Positions 41,256-50,489 of a stretch of DNA of 64,000 nt are shown one piece after another. Position 1 is the stretch's first letter. Every line of letters begins with the position of its first letter. The notes below the pieces were generated by a model that worked only from the letters and a program-made list of their open reading frames with translations, did no database searches and was not told the origin of the DNA. Made by a program: the position numbers and the translations under genes. The DNA is from a bacterium (lineage in GTDB: Bacteria > Planctomycetota > Planctomycetia > Planctomycetales > Planctomycetaceae): positions 144,371 to 208,370 of the forward strand of contig WGME01000002.1 in NCBI GenBank assembly GCA_016125225.1, given 5' to 3'.

Positions 41256-41966
41256 ATGTCCACAGCAATCACCACGGTGGCCTTGGGTTTGGCGATGCAA
41301 GTCGGACAACCGGCCCCTCAGGAAACGCCGAACTATCCCGCGTTACCGAACGCCTACAATCAATATGGTTTTGAAGGGCAGTTCGAACAGCGTCACCCGT
41401 TCGATACGCAGCAGAACTGGGTGCATGGCTATTTTCAGGAAATCCCCGCGTATGGGGGCCATACTTTCTACCGCCCGTACAACTATAAAGATGTGATGTC
41501 GCAATCGCAGACGGCTGCCGGTTGGGGTGCATCGCCGACGCTACCGTACTCGCAACAGTTCTGGCACCGCTACCATGATCAGGCGACCATGCTGAAGCTG
41601 TCACAGCAAGGCCAGCCGTCGCATGATCAGGCCAACATGGTCCAGACGCCGACGATGCACCCGACTCACGGAATGCAGCCGGGGATGCAACCGATGTATC
41701 ATCCCTCGCCAGTGATGACACCGCAGCCGTCGCAAGGTCCTGCGATGACGCCGCCGATGGCACCGAATGCCATGTGGTCGATGCAGCCCAATCATCCTGC
41801 CGCGACGAACTCAAACATCGTGGTACCCGCTTCGGGATTGATGCTGCCGCAACAGCCGCTCTACATGCCCGCCCCGGCCTTTGCACCGGCTCCGCAACAG
41901 CAACCCATGCTCTATCCGGCTCAGCCCACAGCTCCGGTGACCGGCCCGAATTTGCCCGCGTTCTGA
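41256..41966 (+). CDS. Met/Pro/Gln-rich protein of unknown function
   Basis: A 236-residue protein with a weak N-terminal hydrophobic stretch (STAITTVALGLAMQVG) that may act as signal. The N-terminal half is structured in appearance: NYPALPNAYNQYGFEGQFEQ, HTFYRPYNYKDVMSQSQTAAGW, LPYSQQFWHRYHDQA, with many Tyr, Gln and His. The C-terminal half is repetitive Met/Pro/Gln, ending with Pro-rich sequence. It contains VVPASGLMLP at residues 189-198, closely matching PASGLELP in the secretin encoded at 37840. A good start context (GGAGG nine bases before). I recall comparable proteins only from planctomycetes. A partner or substrate of the secretin is a reasonable hypothesis. Confidence 0.7.
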   Translation: MSTAITTVALGLAMQVGQPAPQETPNYPALPNAYNQYGFEGQFEQRHPFDTQQNWVHGYFQEIPAYGGHTFYRPYNYKDVMSQSQTAAGWGASPTLPYSQQFWHRYHDQATMLKLSQQGQPSHDQANMVQTPTMHPTHGMQPGMQPMYHPSPVMTPQPSQGPAMTPPMAPNAMWSMQPNHPAATNSNIVVPASGLMLPQQPLYMPAPAFAPAPQQQPMLYPAQPTAPVTGPNLPAF

Positions 41967-43103
41967 TCATTTCGTCGGGTTTACCTTCTGCGCCGGTCGT
42001 GTGAGTGGCAGCAGCAGTTGCGCCGCCAAGAACAAGAATAGTGGCGCGAAGACCAGCAACCGCAGGCCTTTTAAGGCCCAGGTCGGCAATGGTATGGTCT
42101 CGCCAACGGCCAGGTAGACCAAGGCCAGCGCGAATGTTGCCGTCAAGACGCCACACCCCCCGGCAACCATCTGTGATTTGAAGATGGCCCGCTCTGAAAG
42201 GGGTTCGTTGTGGAGTTCAATGGTTCGGCGGCGTTTGAGCGAACGCTCGACGGCATCGATCCATTCGAAGACTTCCACCGCCTGATTCCACGAGCTCTCG
42301 GGATCAAGCCAGACCGGGCCTTGTGGCGTGATGCCGGTTGTCGCTGCGGATGTATGCTGCCAGAGGCCCGCAGCATCCTGCGATAGCTGATAATTCCCAA
42401 TTGTTGATTGCACATTCAGAACCAACTTGGGAACTAGCCCGGCGGACAATTCACAGGCCCAGAGGCCATTCCCGTCTGCGACTCCATCAAGCGTGATGGT
42501 CAGCCGTCGATGCCCTTGTTGCGGTCGCGAGGAATCCAAAGCCGTGATCCGCCGCGCACGGACTCCCATCCATTGCAGCAAGGCCAGATCGGTCTGTCGT
42601 AGATCGGCGACAAGTTGATCCAGCTGGGGATCATCAGTGGTTGCCGTCGGTCCCGTCCGTTGCAATTCCACATGGGTCACGCGGCAATTGGGCCTACCAA
42701 GATCTGCCCGTAAACCAGCCAGAAGCTGGTCCCCTTGAAACGGCCAGAACGGAATAATGGGGGCGGTCCGTTCGTCCGCCATCAGGCTGAGTTCATAGGC
42801 CATCGACAGCCCATGTTCGGCCGCCGGCCAGACATACAAGGGGCAATCGCGCTGACTGAGTTGCCGCACAATCGACCCGGTTTCAGCGGTTACCCCCTGC
42901 ACCATGATCGCGGTCAGATCTTTGGCGACCAGCAACTGCTCCCAGGACTCACAGAATTCGGTCCGTGACAGGCCGTGAGCCAGTTCATCAACGACAGCAC
43001 CATGTCGCACGATCAGGAACGTGGTTTGAGCATCGGCTTGTTGCAGGTCTTTCAGGCAACGGTGAACCGCCGCATCTTCCGCATAAACTCCCCAGCGTAT
43101 CAC
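41967..43103 (-). CDS. Protein of unknown function with two C-terminal membrane helices
   Basis: A 378-residue protein. The first 260 residues are soluble, beginning MIRWGVYAEDAAVHRCLKDLQQAD, with alternating strands and helices (TTFLIVRHGAVVDELAHGL, LTAIMVQGVTAETGSIVRQL) suggesting an alpha/beta fold. Two membrane helices lie at about residues 315-335 and 345-368, with the N-terminal part probably cytoplasmic. No family recognised. The ATG overlaps by four bases the stop of the giant TPR gene, so they are translationally coupled. No enzymatic motif is apparent. The stop nearly abuts the end of the Met/Pro-rich gene on the other strand, and there is no terminator between. Confidence 0.7.
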   Translation of the reverse strand: MIRWGVYAEDAAVHRCLKDLQQADAQTTFLIVRHGAVVDELAHGLSRTEFCESWEQLLVAKDLTAIMVQGVTAETGSIVRQLSQRDCPLYVWPAAEHGLSMAYELSLMADERTAPIIPFWPFQGDQLLAGLRADLGRPNCRVTHVELQRTGPTATTDDPQLDQLVADLRQTDLALLQWMGVRARRITALDSSRPQQGHRRLTITLDGVADGNGLWACELSAGLVPKLVLNVQSTIGNYQLSQDAAGLWQHTSAATTGITPQGPVWLDPESSWNQAVEVFEWIDAVERSLKRRRTIELHNEPLSERAIFKSQMVAGGCGVLTATFALALVYLAVGETIPLPTWALKGLRLLVFAPLFLFLAAQLLLPLTRPAQKVNPTK

Positions 43104-46100
43104 CGCTTCTCTCCAATGCGCTTCTGCGCTTCGGCCAGCTTTTTTCGAGCCTCTTCGACATGCGAGGAATTCGGGAATTCGGTCAGCAGTCGCTGATAGG
43201 TCATCACGGCGTCTTTCCAGTTGCCCAGGTGTTCATCGCAGGCACCGGATTGTAGCAGAGCTGCGGCCTGCCATTCAGGATACGCATATGACGCATAGAC
43301 TTTTTGATAGGCCAGAAAGGCTTCCTTCCATTTCTCCTGCAGCAACCAGGTTTCGGCAATCAGAAATTGGCTCTTCGCCGCCGTTTCCGTGCGAAACGCC
43401 GCCGGAGCAGCGATCACCCGTTCCAGTGCTTCACGGGCTTCCGGGAATTTCGCCTGCTGTTTGAGTGTGCGGCCCAGAATTTCATCGGCCTGATAGTTCA
43501 AGGTCGCGGCAGGCAACTTCTGCTTCAAATCGGCCACCGTCGTCTCGACGTCTTCATACTGCTTCAATCGGAATTGGGCTTCCGCGGCGAGAATCCACAC
43601 GCGTGGCAACCACGGCTCGTCCGTCACCGGGGCTTCTGTCATCAATGCCAGTTGCTTCAGAACCGCTTCCAGTTGATCGGACTTGGCCTGCGGGTCGGCA
43701 AGGACCGCTTCCGTTGCGGCGTATTCGACATAGGAAGTTGAAGGGCTATCTGGAAAAGCATGATGGAACTCGTCTCTCAACTTCAGTACGTCGTTCCAGC
43801 GTCGCCCTTCCAATGCCAGCACAACCAGTTGATACATCGCGCGTTCACGCACCAGGTCGTCACTCTTGGGGTTGTTCCGCAACTGCTCGAACGCCTGCCG
43901 GGCCGCATCCAGTCGATTCGCAATCAAATCGCTTTCCGCGAGACTCAAGGCCGCATTGTCAGCCAGGTCACTGTCGGGTGTCTCTTTCACCAATCGCCGA
44001 AAGATTTCATCAGCACGATCAAACCGTTCGGCGTCGTAGTTCAACAACGCCCATTCATCGAGCAGTCGATCGAGGTTCTTTGGCTGAGGGAATTTGGTGA
44101 GGACCGCGGCATAGGTCTGGTCGGCCGCATCAATCTGCCCGTCTTGACGATAGGTGCGTGCCGCCTGCAGTCCGGATCGGAAGGCATACAGATACGGGGG
44201 TTCCAACTCAGCACCCGATGCCGCAGGTGACTCTGGAGCCGACATGGTAAAGGTCGCAAGGAAGGCCTTCGCAGCCGCAGCAAAGTCTCCCTGTTCACGG
44301 AGACATTCCGCTTGATAGTACGCCGCTTCCAATGCGAGCGCATGTTGCGGGAACTGTTGCTGCAATTGCTGAAAACGGCTGGCCGCCTCTGCGAACTGTT
44401 GCTGCTGATAGTTCGCCCAGGCCAATCCGCGCAGAGCAAGTACTTCGCTTTCGGTTCCCCGCGCGACTGGCAGCAATCGCTCATAGAGTGAGCTCGCCTG
44501 CAACCAATCTTTCCGGGCCTCGGCACGTTCCGCCATCTGTAACAATGTGGAGGTGATCAGTGGCGATCCGGCTTCCTCTTTCACCATCTGATCAATCGAC
44601 GACAAGGCCGCCGCTGGTTGATTCAACTCCGATTGTGCGATGGCCAGTAATGACCAGGCCCGTAGTCGTTGTCGACCTTGTGGCACACGCTCCAGGTAGG
44701 TGTTCGCTGCTGTCTGAGCCGATTCGTACTGTTGCAGTTGCAGCCAACTGTCGGCCTGAACCACGAGAATCTCGACGAACTCAGCAGCTTCCGGGTCGCG
44801 CAGGACCTGATCGGCAATCGGTTGTGCCAAGTCGACTGCAGCCTGATGATCGCCCTGCAATTGCTTCGTCAATGCCAGGTAGTATTGGGCCTGAGACTTC
44901 GTCCGGGCCAGCGTGCTCTCCTGCAATACTCGCCCAAACGCCGCAGCGGCCGCCGTGTAATGCGGAGCCACCATTGCCGGTTCGGCTTTGTCTTTCAGCA
45001 ACTGCGCTGCGGCAGCGAGTTCCAACCGGCCCGACAACAATTCCTGGTACATCCGCAGGCCACTTTGCGGATAGCTCTTGGCGAACTGATCGAGCCGCGA
45101 ACGGGCTTCCTTCAGGTCGCCCGTTTCAATTGCCAACTCTGTCGCGAAGTGCAACGCATCGTCGGCATACTCTCCCTGCGGATACTTCTGCACCACGGCC
45201 AACAGCGAGGTTTGCGCGGCTGCCAGATCCCCCGCTAACCGTTGGCACATTCCCAGCTGAAATTGAATTGCCTCGGCCTGAGGATCGGCAGCAGCTTTCG
45301 ACAACAGATCGGTGAGCAGTTGGGTCGCCGGAGCAAACTTCCCCTGATTTTTGAGCGACAATGCACGCCAGTAATCGGCGGTCAATGCCCGTGTCGGTTC
45401 TTTCGCCGCAATGACAAACGCCTTTTCCGCGGCGGCATAATCGGCCTGCCGATACCACGCGAACCCGGCGTTCAAGGCTGCATCGGTGGCCAGCGGATTA
45501 GCCGGGTAACTGTCGAGCAGCATCTGATATGCCTGGGCGGCTTCCGCAAACCGCTGCGCTTCGAATTCGATATTGCCGATCTGGAACCAGGCTTCCGCGG
45601 CCCGTGGACTTTGGCCCTTGGTCAAGTCGCGATACTTGGCGAGTGCAGCGGCCCATTGTTTCTGGGCTTCGAGCGACTTGGCCCAACCGAACTGCGCATC
45701 TTCAATCAGCGCCCCTTGCGGATACTTCTGCACAGCCGTCGCAAAAGATGTCGCTGCCGCCGCGGGGTCATTTATCCGCAGCTGCACATCGCCGAGGTAT
45801 GGCCACGCACGCTCCGCCAGTTTGTCATCGGGAAACGCCTTCAGATACGCTTGCAATTCGGGCAACGCGGCCGGCAGATCATTCAACAGATAACTGCATT
45901 CCGCCACTCGATACGTCGCTTGCGGCAAATTGGCATTCTGCGGATAGTCTTTGACAAAACCGCGTAACTCCTCGCGTGCGGCTTTGAAGTCCGACTGATT
46001 GACCAATGTCAGGCCCAGATACAGCCGGGCATACGGCAGCTTTTCATGGGTCGGATAGTCTTTGACGAACTTGCGAAAACTCTCGACGGCAAAGGCCCAG

Positions 46101-46219
46101 CGATTCTGCTTGTAAAGCTGCACCGCCAGGTTGTAATCATCGAGCGCCTGATCCGCGCGGAGCGGGACCGCACTGGCCAGCATCGCCAACACCGTGAATA
46201 TCACCAACCACCGCCGCAT
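43100..46219 (-). CDS. Exported giant TPR-repeat protein
   Basis: A 1039-residue protein from the ATG at 46219 (GGAGG ten bases upstream), beginning with a signal peptide (residues 1-22, ending PLRADQ). Nearly the whole remainder is TPR-like helices of about 34-36 residues, with recurrent patterns such as LYKQNRWAFAVESFRKFVKDYPTHEK, YLGLTLVNQSDFKAAREELRGF and FPNSSHVEEARKKLAEAQKRI; the repeats near the N-terminus and C-terminus resemble the YbgF/CpoB type. It probably forms a long superhelix in the periplasm and mediates protein contacts. It is coupled to the membrane protein encoded at 41967. Planctomycetes have many such giants; the partner is unknown. Confidence 0.85.
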   Translation of the reverse strand: MRRWLVIFTVLAMLASAVPLRADQALDDYNLAVQLYKQNRWAFAVESFRKFVKDYPTHEKLPYARLYLGLTLVNQSDFKAAREELRGFVKDYPQNANLPQATYRVAECSYLLNDLPAALPELQAYLKAFPDDKLAERAWPYLGDVQLRINDPAAAATSFATAVQKYPQGALIEDAQFGWAKSLEAQKQWAAALAKYRDLTKGQSPRAAEAWFQIGNIEFEAQRFAEAAQAYQMLLDSYPANPLATDAALNAGFAWYRQADYAAAEKAFVIAAKEPTRALTADYWRALSLKNQGKFAPATQLLTDLLSKAAADPQAEAIQFQLGMCQRLAGDLAAAQTSLLAVVQKYPQGEYADDALHFATELAIETGDLKEARSRLDQFAKSYPQSGLRMYQELLSGRLELAAAAQLLKDKAEPAMVAPHYTAAAAAFGRVLQESTLARTKSQAQYYLALTKQLQGDHQAAVDLAQPIADQVLRDPEAAEFVEILVVQADSWLQLQQYESAQTAANTYLERVPQGRQRLRAWSLLAIAQSELNQPAAALSSIDQMVKEEAGSPLITSTLLQMAERAEARKDWLQASSLYERLLPVARGTESEVLALRGLAWANYQQQQFAEAASRFQQLQQQFPQHALALEAAYYQAECLREQGDFAAAAKAFLATFTMSAPESPAASGAELEPPYLYAFRSGLQAARTYRQDGQIDAADQTYAAVLTKFPQPKNLDRLLDEWALLNYDAERFDRADEIFRRLVKETPDSDLADNAALSLAESDLIANRLDAARQAFEQLRNNPKSDDLVRERAMYQLVVLALEGRRWNDVLKLRDEFHHAFPDSPSTSYVEYAATEAVLADPQAKSDQLEAVLKQLALMTEAPVTDEPWLPRVWILAAEAQFRLKQYEDVETTVADLKQKLPAATLNYQADEILGRTLKQQAKFPEAREALERVIAAPAAFRTETAAKSQFLIAETWLLQEKWKEAFLAYQKVYASYAYPEWQAAALLQSGACDEHLGNWKDAVMTYQRLLTEFPNSSHVEEARKKLAEAQKRIGEKR

Positions 46220-46299
46220 CGGATGTGTCCTCCCGGCGTGTATCGTAAGGCATGCCGCGGCAATATGAAAATCTGCGTCCCCGAGCCACCCCCGGCTTT

Positions 46300-49200
46300 T
46301 CATTTGCGGGATTGCAGGTATGCCAGCAGATGTTGCAGTTCCTCCGGTGTCAGTTGTGTATCAAGCCCCTTGGGCATCACCGAGGTTGTCCCTTCCCGCA
46401 GTTCATCGATCTGGTCGCGGCGGATACGAATTTCCTGCAGGTCCTGCGTCCGCAAGGTGATGGCGTCGGTCGTCTCGGCACTGATCACACCCTGAAAGAC
46501 CTTCCCTTCGTCGGTCACCACCACATACGGCCGGTAACCATTCACGAAACTCGCACTGGGATACACGATCGCTTCGAGCAGGTCCTTCGGCGAACGGCTG
46601 GCCCCGATGGTGGTGAGAGCCGGACCCACGCGACCGCCGTCATTACCCACCACATGGCACGCACTGCAGTTAGCCTTCTTGCCAAAGAAGAGTGCCCGAC
46701 CGAAGTTCGCATCGCCACCGGTCAACAGCGGCGACAACTCGGCCAGCCGGGCGGCTTGAGCGGCGGTGTCGGCTCCCAAACTCTTGAGCAGCGGCTGTGC
46801 ATACTCCTGCACCTTGGGATCGTACTTCCGCAAGATTGCGGCGAGTTCATCGCCCGACAGGCTCACCGTCGCAGGGTTGTGGCCGAGCGACAGAATCAGC
46901 AAGGTGCCGATTGTTTCCTCTTTCGAGTTTCCATACGCCTTCACCAGCGAGGCGAGTTCCAGCGGCCCCGCTGTGGTGAGCCGTTTCGCCAACGCCGCCA
47001 GTTGCTCTTTTGTAAGGATAGCATTGCCGAGCGCGCGCGATGCCAAACCGATGTCCGTCGCCGAGGAGTCGGGTTGATTGAGGACCGCCAACAATTGATC
47101 GAAGATCGGCGTGTCAATCCCCGTGCCGCGTGCTCCCAGACCCGACACGGCTTCGGCCCGCACGGCAAGTGACCGCGTCTCATCGGCGGCAAGGCGTTTC
47201 AGTTCATCACCAAACACATAACTCGCCAGCGATCGGCGGGTGACGATGCGTAACGCGGGCAACGCGATCGCATCGTCGTTCGATTTGAGCGCCGCGATGA
47301 CGAGCGGGTTCCAGCTCTCCGGCCAGGTAGCGAGCGTGTTGCGTTCGAGGATTTCCCACAGCAGGCCCCGCACATCCGGCGAGAGATCGGGACTCGACAC
47401 GGTTTCCGTCACAAATTGCTGCACAGCGGGATCGTTCAACTGCGCGAGCAGAAACCCACGCAACGCCGTCGCGCGTTCGGCCGACAACTCCGGTTCGCTG
47501 ATCCAGGTTTTGAGCAGCGTCAATGTCTCCGCAGCCCAACCCGGTCGCCGGGCGATCACTTCGAGCGCCGTCTGCTGCAACCGGGCATCTTCGGACGACA
47601 ACAACGGCAACACCATCTCGCGTGTGAGCGGTGAGTCGTCCATTTGATCGAGGGCGATGAGTCGTACACGCGCTGATCTCGCCCACCAGTCAAAATCATT
47701 CTTGGGGTCAGGAGTTGCTCTCTGAATATTCTCAGCAGACTTTTCATCGATGCTGGCAAGTCGCGTCAGAGCGACAGCGCTACAGTGTTCAAGACTTCGA
47801 TCCGAGTCTGCATAAACATTCATCAAAAACAAGGCGGCATAATGAGCTCTTGGTGGCAGCTTACCCACTGTGAATTGAGACCAGGACTTCATGCCCGATA
47901 GTCGTACGGCATTAGCTTCAGCCCATGCACGACGTAACTCAGGTCGCTGAATATACAGTTCCACATCATTTACGAACTCGTATGGTAGCTCGTCATTCGA
48001 CCACGAAGCTGCCGACAGGATCGCAAGGCATAATTGAGAAGAACGATCTGCCAGCACTCTCGACCAATTCAATTTCACACGGCGTGAATCCTGATGATAG
48101 TAAGCTCTGCCTGCTGCAATGCGGCCGATTAAAGGTAAGCGAGCTGACGACAAATAGGCAGCCAAATATGCCTCTGCTTTAGCAGATGTGTCGTAACCGA
48201 ATTGTGTAATTGCCTGCTCACGCACTGCGGGCCGTGGGTCATCGAGATGCTTCAGCCATACTTCGGGGGTTTGCTTTGCCAGTTCGAGTTGCTTACCCCG
48301 TGGGTCTTCCACCTTTACGCCATCCACTTTGCGGATGCGGTAGATGCCGCCGTAGATTTCGGGTTTTGCGACCACCGACGTCGGGCAGCCGTTGCGGAAC
48401 CAGCCGCCGGTGTTGAGGACCAGCAGCGAGCCGTCGGCGTCCTCCAGCACATCGGTCGGGTGGAAGTCGCCATCGGCACAGGTCAGAAACTCATGCACAT
48501 CGGCCGTGAAGGTCGAGCCGGCGCGTTTGAGTTCGGCATAACGGACCTTGTGTGTATTGAACTCGGTGAAGAACCATTTGTTCTTGAAGTCGTCCCCATA
48601 ATGGACGCCGCGATACCGCGTGATTCCCGAGACCGCGACATGGCCGAGGTTATGAATCGGGCCGAGTAACCCGCCGGTCCATTTGAACTCAGCGATGGCA
48701 TCGGCGAGATCTTCCCGGGGATAGACGCCCCCTTCGACCCAGTGCATCAGGCAGTCGCCACGATCACGATAAAGAATGTTGACGGTGCCAATGCATTCGC
48801 CTTCTTCGGTGAAATCGACTTCGACGGGGTTATCGAACCCGCCACCGGCATGCACGCGGACGTCGCTGCCATCGAGCCGACAGGAATAGATACGGCCCGC
48901 CTTGCCCTTGCTGTAGACATGGCCGTCCTTGTCCTTGAACTCGTGCCCGTGGCGACCTTGCACGATGTACAACCGCCCGGTGGGGCTGAGGAACGGTCCG
49001 TGGGTATCGCAGGCATTGCCATTGAAGCCGAAGCCGGTGAGGATCTCTTCGCGCTGATCGGCTTTGCCGTCGTTATCGGTATCGGTGAACTTCCAGATGC
49101 TCGGCGGACAGGCGGCGTAGACCGAGCCGCGGTACCACAGGCAGCCCTGCGGCAAGGTGATGTTGTCGACGAATTTGTGAGCCTTATCGAAGACGCCATC

Positions 49201-49452
49201 GCCATCGGTGTCTTCGAGACGGGTGATCCAGTGCGGCTTTTTTTCCAGCATCTGGTCGCGATTGAGGTTTTCACCATTCGACTCGCCGACATATAACCGG
49301 CCTTCGTCATCGAACCCGGCGAAAATGGGCCGATGGAGCAACGGGTACCCGGCGACTTTTTCAATGGTGAACCCATCGGGAACCTGCGGATTCTGGGCCA
49401 CAGCGGGGATAGCGGCGAGCGAAACCATCACGATCAGAAGACGTTGCAGCAT
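46300..49452 (-). CDS. PVC-type membrane-bound dehydrogenase with HEAT-like repeats and haem-c site
   Basis: A 1050-residue exported protein. Signal peptide 1-19; sorbosone-dehydrogenase-like propeller about 20-400 (GYPLLHRPIFAGFDDEGRLYVGE, GPFLSPTGRLYIVQGRHGHEFKD, HNLGHVAVSGITRYRG); HEAT-like helical repeats about 400-900; and a cytochrome-c-like domain with NCSACHVVGNDGG (CxxCH near residue 927) and the distal region typical of the family, ending LTPEELQHLLAYLQSRK. This is the architecture known as the PVC-type haem-binding CxxCH protein, presumed periplasmic sugar oxidation. The part between about 47640 and 48240 is clearly lower in GC than either side. It reads left from a divergent promoter region with the gene at 49663. 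Confidence 0.9.
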   Translation of the reverse strand: MLQRLLIVMVSLAAIPAVAQNPQVPDGFTIEKVAGYPLLHRPIFAGFDDEGRLYVGESNGENLNRDQMLEKKPHWITRLEDTDGDGVFDKAHKFVDNITLPQGCLWYRGSVYAACPPSIWKFTDTDNDGKADQREEILTGFGFNGNACDTHGPFLSPTGRLYIVQGRHGHEFKDKDGHVYSKGKAGRIYSCRLDGSDVRVHAGGGFDNPVEVDFTEEGECIGTVNILYRDRGDCLMHWVEGGVYPREDLADAIAEFKWTGGLLGPIHNLGHVAVSGITRYRGVHYGDDFKNKWFFTEFNTHKVRYAELKRAGSTFTADVHEFLTCADGDFHPTDVLEDADGSLLVLNTGGWFRNGCPTSVVAKPEIYGGIYRIRKVDGVKVEDPRGKQLELAKQTPEVWLKHLDDPRPAVREQAITQFGYDTSAKAEAYLAAYLSSARLPLIGRIAAGRAYYHQDSRRVKLNWSRVLADRSSQLCLAILSAASWSNDELPYEFVNDVELYIQRPELRRAWAEANAVRLSGMKSWSQFTVGKLPPRAHYAALFLMNVYADSDRSLEHCSAVALTRLASIDEKSAENIQRATPDPKNDFDWWARSARVRLIALDQMDDSPLTREMVLPLLSSEDARLQQTALEVIARRPGWAAETLTLLKTWISEPELSAERATALRGFLLAQLNDPAVQQFVTETVSSPDLSPDVRGLLWEILERNTLATWPESWNPLVIAALKSNDDAIALPALRIVTRRSLASYVFGDELKRLAADETRSLAVRAEAVSGLGARGTGIDTPIFDQLLAVLNQPDSSATDIGLASRALGNAILTKEQLAALAKRLTTAGPLELASLVKAYGNSKEETIGTLLILSLGHNPATVSLSGDELAAILRKYDPKVQEYAQPLLKSLGADTAAQAARLAELSPLLTGGDANFGRALFFGKKANCSACHVVGNDGGRVGPALTTIGASRSPKDLLEAIVYPSASFVNGYRPYVVVTDEGKVFQGVISAETTDAITLRTQDLQEIRIRRDQIDELREGTTSVMPKGLDTQLTPEELQHLLAYLQSRK

Positions 49453-49561
49453 GGGGCTGCTCCTGCAGGCGGGAACGATCAGCGCGAAACGTATTGTGCG
49501 ACACGCATCAGCAGAGATGCAAATGAGTCGGGTGCGGCCATTACGGTTGGTTAGTCAAGAC

Positions 49562-49585
49562 GCCCAGGGATCGCGATCCCTGGGC
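49562..49585. repeat. Perfect 24-bp palindrome in a divergent promoter region
   Basis: A perfect palindrome whose half-site is GCCCAGGGATCG. It lies between divergently transcribed genes, so it is not a terminator for either. The arms match the terminator stems at 13517 and 57401. It could be an operator, a dispersed repeat copy, or both. Confidence 0.85.
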
Positions 49586-49662
49586 TTCCATCGTGTTCAT
49601 TGTCCCGGCGGCGACCGATCGCGACAATAACGGTGGTCGATCTGGGGTTCGGAGATCCAAAG

Positions 49663-50430
49663 ATGAAACGCTGGCATTCGGGAACACTGCTGTTGGGCTG
49701 CGGACTGCTGGGCTGCGAGATCAACCCGCCCCTGTCCCCCACGGAAGAAATGGCCGAAGTGTCGGCGATGGTGACGGAAGCTCCGGTCGATGAGCCGATC
49801 ACGGCCGAAATGGCCGACGAAGAAGAGGCCGCAATTCTGGAAGGTGACGACATGCCGAGTCCTGAACTTGAGGCCATTCCGGCGAACGTGCGTGAAGAAC
49901 TCGATCTGTTCGCGTTTGCGACGCTGCAGATTCAGCGCGTGAAACTGTTGCAGGAAGGGTCATTACAGCGGCGACTCAAACTGACGACGGAGCAGATCAA
50001 GGTGTTGAGCGGCGTGAATCAGGAAGTTCAGGCTCTCTCCAAGACACTGCAAGCATTGAAACCGGAAGAACGCGAACAGAAACTGCGAAACGAATATCGC
50101 CCCAAAGCAGCCGAGTTTCAGGCCTTGGTCGATGAGCAGTTGAACGATGAGCAGGAACGCGAACTCTTTCGTGATGTGGTCCGACGGCAACGCGGGGCGA
50201 TCACGTTCCTGCTGCCCGGAGTGCCGGAAGAGCTGTCGTTGACCGACACTCAGAAAGCGAAGCTGTATGCCATGATCGAAGCGACACGGCAAGCCGTGGA
50301 TTTCGACAACCTCTATAACCCACTGGTGCTGGCGAAACTCATCAGCCGGGCCAACGCCGCCCGCAAGCAGGCTCTGGAGCAACTGACTCCGGTCCAACGT
50401 GCGAAGTTCGATGCGTTGATCGGCGATTGA
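49663..50430 (+). CDS. Lipoprotein of unknown function, helical
   Basis: A 255-residue protein from the ATG at 49663 (GGAGA upstream). The signal is short and ends in the lipobox GLLGC (about Cys17). An acidic linker (about 30-70, rich in Glu, Ala and Met) is followed by a helical region of about 180 residues with Lys/Glu/Leu/Gln pattern: FATLQIQRVKLLQEGSLQRRL, LTTEQIKVLSGVNQEVQALSK. The region around LTDTQKAKLYAMIEATRQAV and LTPVQRAKFDALIGD resembles the repeated LT(xx)Q(xx)K pattern of periplasmic Spy/CpxP-type or planctomycete sensors, but I do not assign it. Single-gene unit divergent from the PVC dehydrogenase. Confidence 0.7.
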   Translation: MKRWHSGTLLLGCGLLGCEINPPLSPTEEMAEVSAMVTEAPVDEPITAEMADEEEAAILEGDDMPSPELEAIPANVREELDLFAFATLQIQRVKLLQEGSLQRRLKLTTEQIKVLSGVNQEVQALSKTLQALKPEEREQKLRNEYRPKAAEFQALVDEQLNDEQERELFRDVVRRQRGAITFLLPGVPEELSLTDTQKAKLYAMIEATRQAVDFDNLYNPLVLAKLISRANAARKQALEQLTPVQRAKFDALIGD

Positions 50431-50489
50431 TGGGAAGCGCGGAATGGAAAAGCCGCCACCGCCGTGTGGCGGGCATTTCGCGATGAGAG

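Noticed and set aside
43465..45315. Several long plus-strand open frames within the TPR gene
   Set aside because: All are shadows of the minus-strand TPR protein, with Arg/Ser/His-rich composition and no plausible start.
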